64,000 nt of DNA from JAGTVG01 sp963699805 (lineage in GTDB: Bacteria; Bacteroidota; Bacteroidia; Cytophagales; Cyclobacteriaceae): the NCBI GenBank assembly GCA_963699805.1, contig CAVOVH010000005.1:372001-436000 (forward strand), given 5' to 3'. Positions 54,583-63,811 of the stretch are shown here, in pieces (within the stretch, counting starts at the first letter, position 1; the number at the start of each line of letters is the position of its first letter). The notes under the pieces are model-generated. The model searched no databases and had not been told where the DNA came from. It worked only from the letters and a program-made list of their open reading frames with translations. The position numbers were made by a program, and so were the translations under genes.

Positions 54583-55476
54583 ATGGAAGATATACTCGTA
54601 TTTGATACCATTAAGCAGTACAATGCTTTCAACAAACAGGAGGCATTGCACCCACTGGTCGGTGTAATTGATCTGTCAAAAGCTGATCCTAGAAAGGGCA
54701 GGAGAATGATGTATAATTTCTATACCATATTCCTGAAGGAGATCAAATGTGGAGACCTCCGTTATGGTTGTAACTATTATGACTATGATGAAGGCACGCT
54801 CATTTTTCTGGCACCAGGGCAGGTGATCGGAGAAAACAAGGACGAATATTATCAGCCTCAGGGCCATGCCCTGGTCTTTCATCCTGATTTTATCGTCGGT
54901 ACCTCTCTGGGCAGGAATATGCAGGATTATACCTTTTTCTCCTACGAGGTCAATGAAGCATTGCACCTTTCCAGTTCTGAAAGAGATTTGGTCAAAGATT
55001 GTTTTTCAAAAATTGACAAAGAATTAAGACAACTCATCGACAGACATACCAAGAACCTGGTGATATCAAATATTGAATTGTTTCTGAATTATTGCGTTCG
55101 GTTTTATGACCGGCAGTTTATTACTCGTACCAATGCCAACCAGGGTATTCTTACCCGTTTTGAAAACCTGCTCAATGATTATTTTAACTCTGACAAGGCA
55201 GGAAAATTGGGACTGCCTTCTGTGGCTTATTGTGCCGAACAGCTATTCATATCGCCCAACTACTTTGGAGATATGATCAAAAAAGAGACGGGAAAATCTC
55301 CGCATGAACATATTCAACTAAAGCTGATCAATACCGCAAAAGAACGTATTTTCGATCCCACCAAAAGCCTCTCTGAAATTGCTTATGAGTTAGGGTTTAA
55401 ACATCCACAACACTTCAGCCGGATGTTCAAAAAGAGCACCGGAGTATCTCCCAATGAATATCGGAATAGGAATTGA
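54583..55476 (+). CDS. AraC-family transcriptional regulator
   Basis: The ATG at 54583 gives 297 residues that start MEDILVFDTIKQYNAFNKQE, the usual opening of this Bacteroidota subgroup; the TTG at 54556 only adds nine residues. Residues 1-170 form a cupin-like sensor (LIFLAPGQVIGEN). The C-terminal 100 residues are two helix-turn-helix units: PSVAYCAEQLFISPNYFGDM and LSEIAYELGFKHPQHFSRMF, closing with KKSTGVSPNEYR. It is divergent from the cupin, aldo/keto reductase and iorAB genes, which are its likely targets. Confidence 0.92.
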   Translation: MEDILVFDTIKQYNAFNKQEALHPLVGVIDLSKADPRKGRRMMYNFYTIFLKEIKCGDLRYGCNYYDYDEGTLIFLAPGQVIGENKDEYYQPQGHALVFHPDFIVGTSLGRNMQDYTFFSYEVNEALHLSSSERDLVKDCFSKIDKELRQLIDRHTKNLVISNIELFLNYCVRFYDRQFITRTNANQGILTRFENLLNDYFNSDKAGKLGLPSVAYCAEQLFISPNYFGDMIKKETGKSPHEHIQLKLINTAKERIFDPTKSLSEIAYELGFKHPQHFSRMFKKSTGVSPNEYRNRN

Positions 55477-55492
55477 AGTGCTGTTTCGTGAG

Positions 55493-55515
55493 GACCCGCC
55501 TTCCGTAGGCAGGCA
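55493..55515. repeat. REP-like GC-rich palindrome, copy 2
   Basis: CCCGCCTTCCGTAGGCAGGC lies 17 bases after the AraC gene. The arms GCCT and AGGC and the flanking CCCG match copy 1 at 48659 in reverse orientation. Confidence 0.5.
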
Positions 55516-55712
55516 CGAAATAAGGCGACAAGGAATCTGCTCAATGCATAGTGGTTAAGGAGGCAAAATCAATTGCTTTAAATCTTTGCTTCACCAAAAC
55601 TACGCTCAATTTATAATGGTTCTACGTGGGGTCACTGATTTCACGATTTTAATTGATGTCTTCACTTTATTTTAGTAATATTATTATAGTCATTAATTAA
55701 AATCCCAAGGAT

Positions 55713-57988
55713 ATGCAAAAAATAATGCTATTTTGCTGGCTATTGGCCATAAGTGCTTTAATTCCAGCATGTCAGGAAAAGAACAGTAAGGAAGCGCAAA
55801 GCAGATGCCGCTCCAGAAGCTACCATGAAGAGCCTTTCGAATATGAAAGCTACCAGTAATAGCGATTGGTGGCCTAATCAATTAAACCTGAGTATTCTTC
55901 GTCAAAACTCTTCCATGTCAAACCCTATGGGGCAAGACTTCAATTACATCAGTGAATTTAAAAGCCTCGATTATGAGGCATTGAAAAAAGACATTCGTGA
56001 AGTATTGACACAATCACAGGATTGGTGGCCAGCGGATTATGGTCACTATGGTGGTTTGTTTATCAGAATGGCCTGGCATAGTGCCGGCACCTATCGTACC
56101 GGCGATGGACGGGGTGGCTCTCGTGCAGGTCAGCAACGTTTTGCTCCATTAAATAGCTGGCCGGATAATGCCAACCTGGACAAAGCAAGACGCCTGCTAT
56201 GGCCTATCAAGCAAAAATACGGCAATAAAATTTCCTGGGCAGATTTGATGATTCTTACGGGTAATGTTGCTCTGGAATCCATGGGATTTAAAACCTACGG
56301 ATTTGCAGGAGGAAGAGAAGATGTGTATGAACCTAATATGGATGTTTATTGGGGTGCTGAACAGAAATGGCTAGCGGATAAGGAGCGTTATTCAGGAGAT
56401 CGCGAACTTGAAAATCCATTGGCTGCTGTACAAATGGGATTGATCTATGTGAATCCTGAAGGGCCACAAGGCAATCCTGATCCTGTTCTTGCAGCAAAAG
56501 ATATTCGCGAGACTTTCGGCAGAATGGGTATGAATGATGAAGAAACGGTTGCGCTGATTGCCGGAGGCCATACACTAGGGTAAAACACATGGAGCAGGTC
56601 CGGCTTCTCATGTAGGCACAGAGCCTGAAGCAGCAGATATCGAAGAACAAGGTCTTGGATGGAAGAGTACTTATAAATCCGGTAAAGGAGCAGATGCCAT
56701 TACTTCTGGCTTGGAAGTAATCTGGACTTCTACTCCTACCCAATGGAGTCATTTGTTTTTTATTAATTTATTTGAAAATGAATGGGAATTGACCAAAAGT
56801 CCGGCCGGAGCACATCAGTGGGAGGCCAAAGACCCAAAAATGATGGTTCCGGATGCTTTTGATTCGACCAAAACGCATAAGCCAACCATGCTAACAACCG
56901 ATTTATCATTAAGATTTGATCCTGTTTATGAAAAGATCTCAAGAAGATTTTTATGAAAATCCTGATACGTTTGACGAGGCTTTTGCTCGTGCCTGGTTTA
57001 AGCTTAACTCATAGAGATATGGGACCACGCACTACTTATTTAGGACCGGAAGCACCAACAGAAGACCTGATCTGGCAAGATCCAATCCCAGCTGTAAATC
57101 ATGACTTGATCAACGAAAAAGATATCGCTAGCTTGAAATCAACCATTTTGAATTCGGACTTATCTATCAGTGAAATGGTATCCACTGCATGGGCTTCGGC
57201 TTCCACTTACCGCGGATCTGACAGAAGAGGGGGGGCAAATGGAGCAAGAATCCGTTTAGCGCCTCAAAAAGATTGGGAAGTAAATAATCCCGAGCAATTG
57301 AAAAAAGTATTGGGGATTCTTGAAAAAATCCAAATGGACTTCAATGCAAAATCAACAACCAAGAAAGTGTCTCTTGGCTGACTTGATTGTTCTGGCAGGT
57401 AATGCCGGGGTAGAAAAAGCCGCTGCTAAATGCTGGCTATACGGTTAAGGTGCCATTTCACCCGGTCGTATGGATGCCACTGCAAGAGCAAACAGACGTT
57501 GCATCTTTTGCTCTCCTTGAGCCAATGGCAGATGGTTTCCGCAATTATCTAAAAACAAGTTATATTATATCTACGGAAGAATTGTTGTTGACAAAGCACA
57601 ATTGCTTACCCTTACTGCTCCTGAAATGACAGTGTTGGTTGGTGGTATGCGTGCATTAAATGCTAATTACAATGGTTCCAGGCATGGAATCTTTACTTCA
57701 CAAGAAGATAAGCTGACCAATGATTTCTTTGTTAATCTTTTGGATATGAGTACTGAATGGAAAGCTACTTCGGATACCAAAGAAGAATTTGAAGGAAGAG
57801 ATAGAAAGACAGGAGAAGTAAAGTGGACTGCCACCCGTGCAGATTTAATCTTTGGTTCAAATTCTGAATTAAGAGCCCTGGCTGAAGTTTATGCCAGCAA
57901 TGATGCGAAACAAAAATTTGTTAAGGATTTTGTTGCTGCCTGGGACAAAGTGATGAAGCTTGATAGATTTGACTTAATCTATCAATAA
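55713..57988 (+). pseudogene. katG: Catalase-peroxidase with an export signal, broken by at least eight frameshifts
   Basis: From 55713 the protein opens MQKIMLFCWLLAISALIPAC, a lipoprotein-like leader. The body continues in another frame (from about 55800) with RMAWHSAGTYR (distal Trp-His), LIYVNPEGPQG (adduct Tyr), GRMGMNDEE (adduct Met) and GGHTLG (proximal His). It then changes frame near 56580, 56945, 57003, 57375, 57435, 57495 and 57590. The last block, TLTAPEMTVLVGGMRALN to the stop at 57988, is the conserved end. All catalytic residues survive, but no full protein can be made as written. Exported KatG is known in some proteobacteria (KatP). Confidence 0.85.
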
Positions 57989-58405
57989 TCGTAATGGAAT
58001 GTCCTAAATGAATAGGGGCGATACCTGTTCAAATATTTTAGAATAATTAATTAGTTAAAAAGCCAGCCCGCAAGGACTGGCTTTTTAGCTTAATAAAATT
58101 ACTCCTGGCTTGTAGAAATTGATAACACTAGGCTTATAGAAAAAGGACCAATTCCATCATTCCCTCGAGAAACTGATGCGAAGTGCTCTGGTTTATCAGA
58201 AATTTGTACTATTTCCGATTGGTCTTTCTGAATAATCAAAAAAAAACCGACTATTTAAGCCGGCTTTTCACCTGAATTAATTATGCGTAGTACAATACTA
58301 ATAATCTATATTATTCATTTACGATTTTTGTTATCTAATATATTTGCCTTTGGATAGTAAAGCATCTGCGGCAATTTCATTTTTCCTCTTACGGTATTAA
58401 AAATG
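57989..58405. other. Spacer between katG and the DUF2911 gene
   Basis: It holds the katG terminator and a second weaker hairpin near 58247-58268 (AAAACCG, CCGGCTTTT). On the minus strand a frame of about 50 codons is open from about 58250 to the stop at 58099; it includes ISDKPEHFASVSRGNDG. I recognise no family, and it may be a decayed gene end. Confidence 0.4.
58057..58086 (+). terminator. Rho-independent terminator of katG
   Basis: AAAAAGCCAG, ten-base loop, CTGGCTTTTT. It begins 69 bases after the katG stop. The symmetrical A and T runs allow use from both strands. Confidence 0.85.
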
Positions 58406-58984
58406 CTACAATTCTATTTTGAACGGAATTTTGAGTTTTTCCCATTGGAGGTATCCTACAGTAGAGTTGTCGGTGATATTTTCAAATCCGTAGGTCAATA
58501 GTTCCTGAAAAGGTGCCTCAACCGGCGTGACCGTCACCCTTAGTGCATCCGCTGATTCATCGTAACTGAAGCTACCCCACTGGTCGTTGTTTTTGTTGAA
58601 AATAATTATCCATTCTTTTTGTGATGGGATCATGTGAATGCTGTATTTTCCAGCTGGCAAGGATTTCCCTTCAACCTTCACATCGTTATTGATCTCGATT
58701 GTGGTATTTTCATTGGCTCCAGCTCTCCATGGAAAGGGCTTATCTTTAGAGTATTTATTGCCTGGGGCAAATCCATAAGGGACCAACTCACCCCAAATTG
58801 TTCTGCCCTTCACCGCTGGACGACTGTAGGTAATGGTAATCTGCGTATCTGCCCCAACGTATTGTGTGATACTTGCTTTCTGACTTTGTCTTATCTTATT
58901 GCCTTGTCCTGAAGAAGGACTGGAAATAAAAAAAACCATGATTAGCGTAATAAAGAAGGTAAATGTGAAATTTGATGTTTTCAT
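58406..58984 (-). CDS. DUF2911 family secreted protein
   Basis: A signal peptide (FFITLIMVFFISSPSSGQG) ends near residue 27. The mature part matches DUF2911: ITITYSRPAVKGRTIWGELV, PWRAGANENTTIEINNDV, LPAGKYSIHMIPSQKEW and NKNNDQWGSFSYDES. The family has an Ig-like beta fold and no assigned function. It is 192 residues, the usual size of the one-domain form. The upstream neighbour on this strand is the esterase remnant. Confidence 0.9.
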   Translation of the reverse strand: MKTSNFTFTFFITLIMVFFISSPSSGQGNKIRQSQKASITQYVGADTQITITYSRPAVKGRTIWGELVPYGFAPGNKYSKDKPFPWRAGANENTTIEINNDVKVEGKSLPAGKYSIHMIPSQKEWIIIFNKNNDQWGSFSYDESADALRVTVTPVEAPFQELLTYGFENITDNSTVGYLQWEKLKIPFKIEL

Positions 58985-59196
58985 TTTTTTATTATTTGAT
59001 TTAGTTAAACTTGATTTTTCTCCGAATTAAACTGCATGCACTACCAGTTCCAAAATATCTTTGTTTCAGGTGGCAAACAGGATCTATTACTGTAAAATCT
59101 ACCTTATTTCTTAAAAAGACCAGCTCCAATTGTTAAATCCTCTGCACCAGAGTCGAGTACCTTATTTGTACTTTTTGCATATTTTCTGCTTTAAAC

Positions 59197-59376
59197 CTAC
59201 TTGCGTTTAGCTTGTTCTTCTTTGAAAAATGCATTCATTTTTTGGAAATTATTTTCTACAAAAACCAAAGGGCCATGTCCGCCGCCTTCTACAATGACGA
59301 ACTCACTCTTGATGCCTTCCTTTTGTAGCTTTTCAAAAAGTTGTTCACTTTGGCACAATGGGCAAAGATTAATATG
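59197..59376 (-). pseudogene. C-terminal remnant of a secreted esterase-like hydrolase
   Basis: The frame reads CPLCQSEQLFEKLQKEGIK, then a VEGGGHGPLVF stretch with the catalytic His, and FFKEEQAKRK at the stop. That is the end of a BD-FAE-type alpha/beta hydrolase. Upstream of 59376 there is a stop, and no start exists. It differs from the ending of the intact esterase at 59529, so it is not a simple copy of that gene. A further open stretch on the same strand (59420-59530, with AQKMLLNLNASNEFHNG) belongs to another decayed gene that I cannot name. Confidence 0.6.
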
Positions 59377-59528
59377 TCAGTCATCGAGAAGTCTAGAGAG
59401 AAATTCAAATAAATTCTTTTTACCATTTTAAACCCAGCATTGTCATCCCATTGTGAAACTCGTTCGAAGCATTCAGGTTTAATAGCATTTTCTGAGCATA
59501 ATCCTGATGGGGATTTACTAATAAATGC

Positions 59529-60428
59529 TCATTTCAAATTTTTGCTAAGAAAATTAATAACCTTTTCTCTTACTTCATCCGAATCGAACATTACTCCAAA
59601 ATGAGGTGCGTCTTTTACAATGACCAATTCATTCTCAACACCTGCCACACTCAACCATGCACTCAATAACTGGGATTGTTTTGTGGATACCAGCTCATCT
59701 TTTTCGCCATGTATAATTAAAAATGGTGGATCATCTTTGTCAACGTAGGTGACCGGACTGGCGGCTTTGGCCAAATCAGGACGGGCAAGCGGGGCTGCAC
59801 CTATCAAAAGGCCCTCAGGTGATTTTTCATCATCAGCTCCAGGAAATAATATCAATTCCGCAGGCCCGTAAAAATCTACCACAGCTTTGAAGCTAAAAGA
59901 TTTACTTGTTCCGGGCATAAAAAAATCTTTGATTTCATTATTTGCGGATAAACCCACCAGTGAGGCCAGATGACCCCCTGCTGAAAAACCCATTACAGCA
60001 AAGCGTTTTTTGTCAAATCCATACTGGTCCGCATGGTCGTAGAGAAATGAAACAGCACGGTTACAGTCTTGTATTTGAGCGGGGAAAACGGCTTGTGTAC
60101 TGAACCGATAGTCAATGGATGCCAGGGCAAAACCATTGCTTATTATTTCAGCCACTGTTTTTTTCATATACCCGATATCGGCATACTTATCATTGCTTAG
60201 CCATCCACCACCATGTATAAAAATCACCAGTGGCAATTTTCCTTTTGTATGCGCCGGCAAATAAATATCCAATAAATGTTTTTGCAGGGTATCATTGTTG
60301 TAAGGTATGTTCCCGTGCAAAATGGTACCTTCGGGGAAAATATTAATAACAGGGTTGGTTTGAGCAAAACCGTGGTTTACAACCATAAAACAGAGAAGAA
60401 AAAATTGAATATGAATTTTTTTCATCAT
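59529..60428 (-). CDS. Secreted alpha/beta hydrolase (esterase, BD-FAE/carboxylesterase type)
   Basis: A signal peptide (IQFFLLCFMVVNHGFAQ) ends near residue 23. The oxyanion HGGGW is at 72-76, the nucleophile is in GFSAGG with Ser149, the acid in HGEKDELV, and the base in DAPHFGV with His276. This is the fold of acetyl-esterases that trim polysaccharides (BD-FAE) and of related arylesterases. The partner gene upstream is a PQQ-like propeller; a truncated copy of the same pair lies next to it. The protein should be periplasmic or surface-bound. Confidence 0.88.
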   Translation of the reverse strand: MMKKIHIQFFLLCFMVVNHGFAQTNPVINIFPEGTILHGNIPYNNDTLQKHLLDIYLPAHTKGKLPLVIFIHGGGWLSNDKYADIGYMKKTVAEIISNGFALASIDYRFSTQAVFPAQIQDCNRAVSFLYDHADQYGFDKKRFAVMGFSAGGHLASLVGLSANNEIKDFFMPGTSKSFSFKAVVDFYGPAELILFPGADDEKSPEGLLIGAAPLARPDLAKAASPVTYVDKDDPPFLIIHGEKDELVSTKQSQLLSAWLSVAGVENELVIVKDAPHFGVMFDSDEVREKVINFLSKNLK

Positions 60429-60518
60429 GATCTTAATATTTACGCCTGTCTACTTCAACACAGTAATCGAAATATTTAATATACACATTTCACCTTATTC
60501 CTTTTTTTCTACTTGTAT

Positions 60519-60672
60519 CATGACCGCTCCGAGTTGATATGGCGATGGATAAGAGCATACCAAAAATACAAGAGTAATAGCTTTCCAGGCAAAGGGAAGC
60601 CCACGATGACCTACCCATAAGATGAGAACGCCCGTTTGCGCGAAGGGCTACTGGATGCCAGACAGGTTATTT
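60519..60672 (+). mobile_element. Remnant of an IS3-family transposase OrfA
   Basis: In one frame the bases read SELIWRWIRAYQKYK, FPGKGKPTMTYP, a stop, and DENARLREGLLDARQ. This is the helix-turn-helix end and the leucine-zipper start of IS3-type OrfA proteins (usual pattern: ...FPG.GKP..T, then E.ARLR.EL.DA). It lacks a start and the rest of OrfA and OrfB, has an in-frame stop, and runs into the end of the propeller gene. It lies between the two modules. Confidence 0.6.
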
Positions 60673-61908
60673 TATGCGATAAACCATCAGTACATTCCCA
60701 TGTCTCAGATACATATTTCCTTCATACAGATAAGGGTGTGACCAGTGCGGGCCTGTTCCTTTTTCAACCTGAAATGAGCTGATAAGCTTAAAACCGGATG
60801 GATCGGGTTCAACAAGACCAACATTCCCATTTTTCTCATCATACACATACAGCATGCCATCAGCGTACACCATTTGCCCTTTTGAGTTCCATTTTTCATC
60901 GTACATCACTTCGCCTGTATTCCAGTCCAGGCATGCCCAGTTCCCGGTACCGTTGCTTATCCAGTACGATCCAAACAGGAAGCCATTGTGTTCGATAAGC
61001 CCATGGTGGTGATTGTCAAGCACGTTGTTGGTATATACTTCTTCCAGGGAGCTTACATCATCGTTTAATTTAAGCATTTTAGCAGGATAGTTATATCCGA
61101 TAGAAAGGAAGATCATGTTGCCTTTCACTACCGGAGCATTGGCCCAGATAATACCTTTGGGCTGCCATCTCCACAAGGAGGAGTCGAAATACTTGTAGGA
61201 GGCTTTGATGTCACCATTCTCCGGGTCAACAATGAACAGGTCACTGGCAGAAGCGCCCAATATATACTCTTTGTTGTTAAAGGTATGCAGGATGGGTGAT
61301 ACATAAGAGCGCTGTCCGTCCGTGCTGGGTGTTTTCCAGATTTCTTTACCGGTCATTTTATCAAAAGCGACAAAAGTCGTCAGGGCACCGGCAGCGGAAC
61401 TGATGACCTTGTTGCCGACAATCAGCGGGGATTCGGCCACCCCCCAGTTATGCCATTCGGCCTGGTAGTCTTCGTCCACGTTGATCTTCCAGTTGATCTT
61501 CCCTGTTTCGGCATTCAGGCAGACCAGTTCGCCCATTCCACTGATGATGTATATCCGGTCTTCCTCAATAGTAGGGGTGCCTCGTGTATTAGGAGTGCCC
61601 TGATTCCACGACCGTCCATAGGCAACCTGCCAAAGCTGATTGCCTTCAAAATCTATGCATGTTAAATGATCCATATCTCCGATTTTTCCAGAGGCATAGA
61701 TGTACTTCCCGTTTGAAATGACAGAGGAATACCCTTCACCAATGCCCTCAAATTCCAGCAGCAGCTGCGGGCCGCCTTCCGGCCACTCTTTCAGCAAATC
61801 GCTTTCGGGAAATTTGCCATCCCTGTCCGGACCACGAAATTGATAAATCTGAGCATCGGTCGCTAACACTATTAAAACCAGGATGTGAACTAATAGTACT
61901 TTCTTCAT
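60667..61908 (-). CDS. Secreted PQQ-like beta-propeller protein, copy A
   Basis: A signal peptide (VLLVHILVLIVLATDAQ) is followed by IYQFRGPDRDGKFPE, a usual start of Bacteroidota PQQ-binding-like repeat proteins. Propeller blades repeat a Gly-x-x-x-Trp turn: ETGKINWKINV, MTGKEIWKTPS and NTGEVMYDEKW. Some blades end in GELVCLNAE or DLFIVDPEN. At 413 residues, six to eight blades are possible. It is not BamB: no lipobox and different spacing. PQQ binding is not shown. The esterase gene follows in the same direction. Confidence 0.85.
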   Translation of the reverse strand: MKKVLLVHILVLIVLATDAQIYQFRGPDRDGKFPESDLLKEWPEGGPQLLLEFEGIGEGYSSVISNGKYIYASGKIGDMDHLTCIDFEGNQLWQVAYGRSWNQGTPNTRGTPTIEEDRIYIISGMGELVCLNAETGKINWKINVDEDYQAEWHNWGVAESPLIVGNKVISSAAGALTTFVAFDKMTGKEIWKTPSTDGQRSYVSPILHTFNNKEYILGASASDLFIVDPENGDIKASYKYFDSSLWRWQPKGIIWANAPVVKGNMIFLSIGYNYPAKMLKLNDDVSSLEEVYTNNVLDNHHHGLIEHNGFLFGSYWISNGTGNWACLDWNTGEVMYDEKWNSKGQMVYADGMLYVYDEKNGNVGLVEPDPSGFKLISSFQVEKGTGPHWSHPYLYEGNMYLRHGNVLMVYRIK

Positions 61909-61952
61909 GGATATTTTTAATTACATTATAAATTCAATTTAACAGAAACTAA

Positions 61953-62055
61953 GGTTTGCAGAGGAACCATTCCGAGAATTGGTGTTTTCATACAAATATA
62001 ATTAACAATTACTCAAGGACTGACTACGTCGAACTAAAGGTTCCTCGGAGCAACC
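61953..62055. repeat. Imperfect inverted repeat at the truncation point
   Basis: GGTTTGCAGAGGAACC (61953-61968) and GGTTCCTCGGAGCAACC (62039-62055) are near-complements with a 70-base spacer. The second arm is itself almost palindromic. The right arm lies exactly where the truncated esterase loses its similarity to the intact one, which marks a rearrangement or a small inserted element. Confidence 0.5.
61993..62000 (-). promoter_or_regulatory. Candidate -7 element of propeller copy A
   Basis: On the minus strand TATATTTG, a full TAnnTTTG match. The leader would be about 78 bases. It lies inside the segment bounded by the inverted repeat, so it may have arrived with the rearrangement. Confidence 0.3.
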
Positions 62056-62278
62056 ATCCACCGCCATGTATAAAAATCACCAGTGGCAATTTCCCTTTTG
62101 CATCTGCAGAAAAATAAATATCCAATAAATGTTTCCCCAGGGTATCATTATTGTAAGTTATGTTTCCGCGCAAAACGGTACTCTCCGGAAAAATATCGAG
62201 CACTGGATTGGTTTGAGCAAAACCCTGGTACACAAATATTAAAAGAAGAAGGAAAAATTGAATACTGATTTTTTTCAT
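62024..62278 (-). pseudogene. Truncated N-terminal copy of the esterase
   Basis: The ATG at 62278 starts MKKISIQFFLLLLIFVYQGF, a signal peptide. The next 55 residues match the intact esterase at 59.5-60.4 kb almost position by position (NITYNNDTLGKHLLDIY against NIPYNNDTLQKHLLDIY) up to FIHGGGWL. The similarity stops at about 62051, and a stop follows at 62024. The nucleotide level is also alike, so the duplication is fairly young. The nucleophile, acid and base are gone, so the protein is inactive. Confidence 0.82.
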
Positions 62279-62422
62279 ACCGATGTTTTCATTTGTCCCA
62301 GTAAACTTCAATTCAAGAAGCCAAATATTTAACATAGACCTTTTGGCCTTGGTCAATTAGCTCCTTAAGGCCTTAAATATAAATCAGGCCTATCCCTTTC
62401 TCAAGTTCTATCAATCCAATTG

Positions 62423-63811
62423 TCATTGGGCCACTTTCACACACATTAGCCTGTTTTGATCACGGATTACCAGTTTACCATCGGCAAGCGCAATCGGTGC
62501 CCAGTTCTGAGTAGAGCCACCAATTCTTGCAGCAATTCCTTCGGCCTGAGTTTTTGGTTCACCGAGCAATTCCCTTGATGCCAATGGTTTGAATCCGGTT
62601 GGATCAGGGTCAATGAGATAGAGTTTCTTTGCTCCATCAGTAGCCAATATCAGCCCGTCTGCATAAATCATACTGCCTTTGTTGAAATCAGGATCCCGTT
62701 TTGTCTTCCACATGATCTCGCCATCCATATTCATACAGGTCAGTCCGTCACGGCGGTTGTTAGTCCCATATTGAGCATAGAAATACCCATCGATTAAAAG
62801 CGGTGGTTTGGTCTGGTCACCAAATTCTTCCGTCCTGAAAAGTTCGGTTGTTCCATAACTACCATCTGCTCTTTTTTCAACTTTAATCATAAGCGCTCCA
62901 AGTTCATATCCGCCGACAACAAGTACTTTATTATCACCGGCATCTACGGCGCACGGCACGGAAATATGACATTTCCATTCATTATAATCCCAAAGTATTT
63001 TTCCGGATAAAGGTTCTATTCCAACAATTCTACCCAGCGTTTGAGGCAAATCCCTGTGTCCAATGGGATTAGTAGAGGAGATAACCATTACAATATGATC
63101 TTCCCCGTCTATTTTTACAACTGAGGGGCTGGTATATGATTCGTTCCCCAGGTTGGGTGTTTTCCAGACCATATCGCCTGTATTTTTATTATAAGCTATT
63201 GCCCCGGCTTCAGGAGCCTGGGATAAAACTATAAGCAAATCGCCATAAACCAAAGGGCATTGAGAGATGGCCCATATCGGGAAATTTCCATGACCTCCAA
63301 ATCCACCGGGTCCTCCTGATTCACCGGATGGATCGTTTCCGGGATCACCGCCAAAATCTGTCCAGATGTTTTTATTCCAAACTGGTTTGTGCGCGTTTAT
63401 GTCGATACAGTATAAGTCGCCGAATGGTCCGCATGAGTAAACATAATTACCGTCAATTGCCGGAACACTGCGCGAGCCAGGAAACATAACTGCACCAGCT
63501 GCATTGTATTCAAATTTCCAAAGTTCATCACCGGTTTTCAGATCAAAACAGCGCATCTTGTCACCTTCATCATCATTTCGGTCAAGAATATACACTTTAC
63601 TGTCTTTCACCACCGGTCCACCATAACCAATGCCTACATTTACGGACCATAAAACATCCGGACCACTTTCAGGCCAGGTTCGAAACAGATTTTTTTGAGG
63701 CGAAGTACTGTTTCTTTCGGGCCCGAGAAATTGGGGCCAATCCTGCGCATAAATACGGGCTGTATAAGTCACCAGTAAAAATGCGGTGGTAAAAATCAGT
63801 TTGTTTTTCAT
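62423..63811 (-). CDS. Secreted PQQ-like beta-propeller protein, copy B
   Basis: A signal peptide (LIFTTAFLLVTYTARIYAQ) is followed by DWPQFLGPERNSTSPQKNLF, the canonical start of PQQ-like repeat proteins. Blades show TGDELWKFEYN, NTGDMVWKTPN, LSGKILWDYNEW and DGEIMWKTK. A glycine-rich insert (about residues 163-178) is characteristic. At 462 residues it is longer than copy A; both share the FxGPxR start and the DPDPTGFK or EPDPSGFK phrase near the end. It stands upstream of the truncated esterase. The 5' region continues to the window edge with no further gene in view. Confidence 0.87.
   Translation of the reverse strand: MKNKLIFTTAFLLVTYTARIYAQDWPQFLGPERNSTSPQKNLFRTWPESGPDVLWSVNVGIGYGGPVVKDSKVYILDRNDDEGDKMRCFDLKTGDELWKFEYNAAGAVMFPGSRSVPAIDGNYVYSCGPFGDLYCIDINAHKPVWNKNIWTDFGGDPGNDPSGESGGPGGFGGHGNFPIWAISQCPLVYGDLLIVLSQAPEAGAIAYNKNTGDMVWKTPNLGNESYTSPSVVKIDGEDHIVMVISSTNPIGHRDLPQTLGRIVGIEPLSGKILWDYNEWKCHISVPCAVDAGDNKVLVVGGYELGALMIKVEKRADGSYGTTELFRTEEFGDQTKPPLLIDGYFYAQYGTNNRRDGLTCMNMDGEIMWKTKRDPDFNKGSMIYADGLILATDGAKKLYLIDPDPTGFKPLASRELLGEPKTQAEGIAARIGGSTQNWAPIALADGKLVIRDQNRLMCVKVAQ

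Noticed and set aside
60667..63811. Propeller proteins as BamB or true PQQ dehydrogenases
   Set aside because: No lipobox, no BamB neighbours, and no methanol-dehydrogenase active-site signature is visible; only the repeat pattern is shared.
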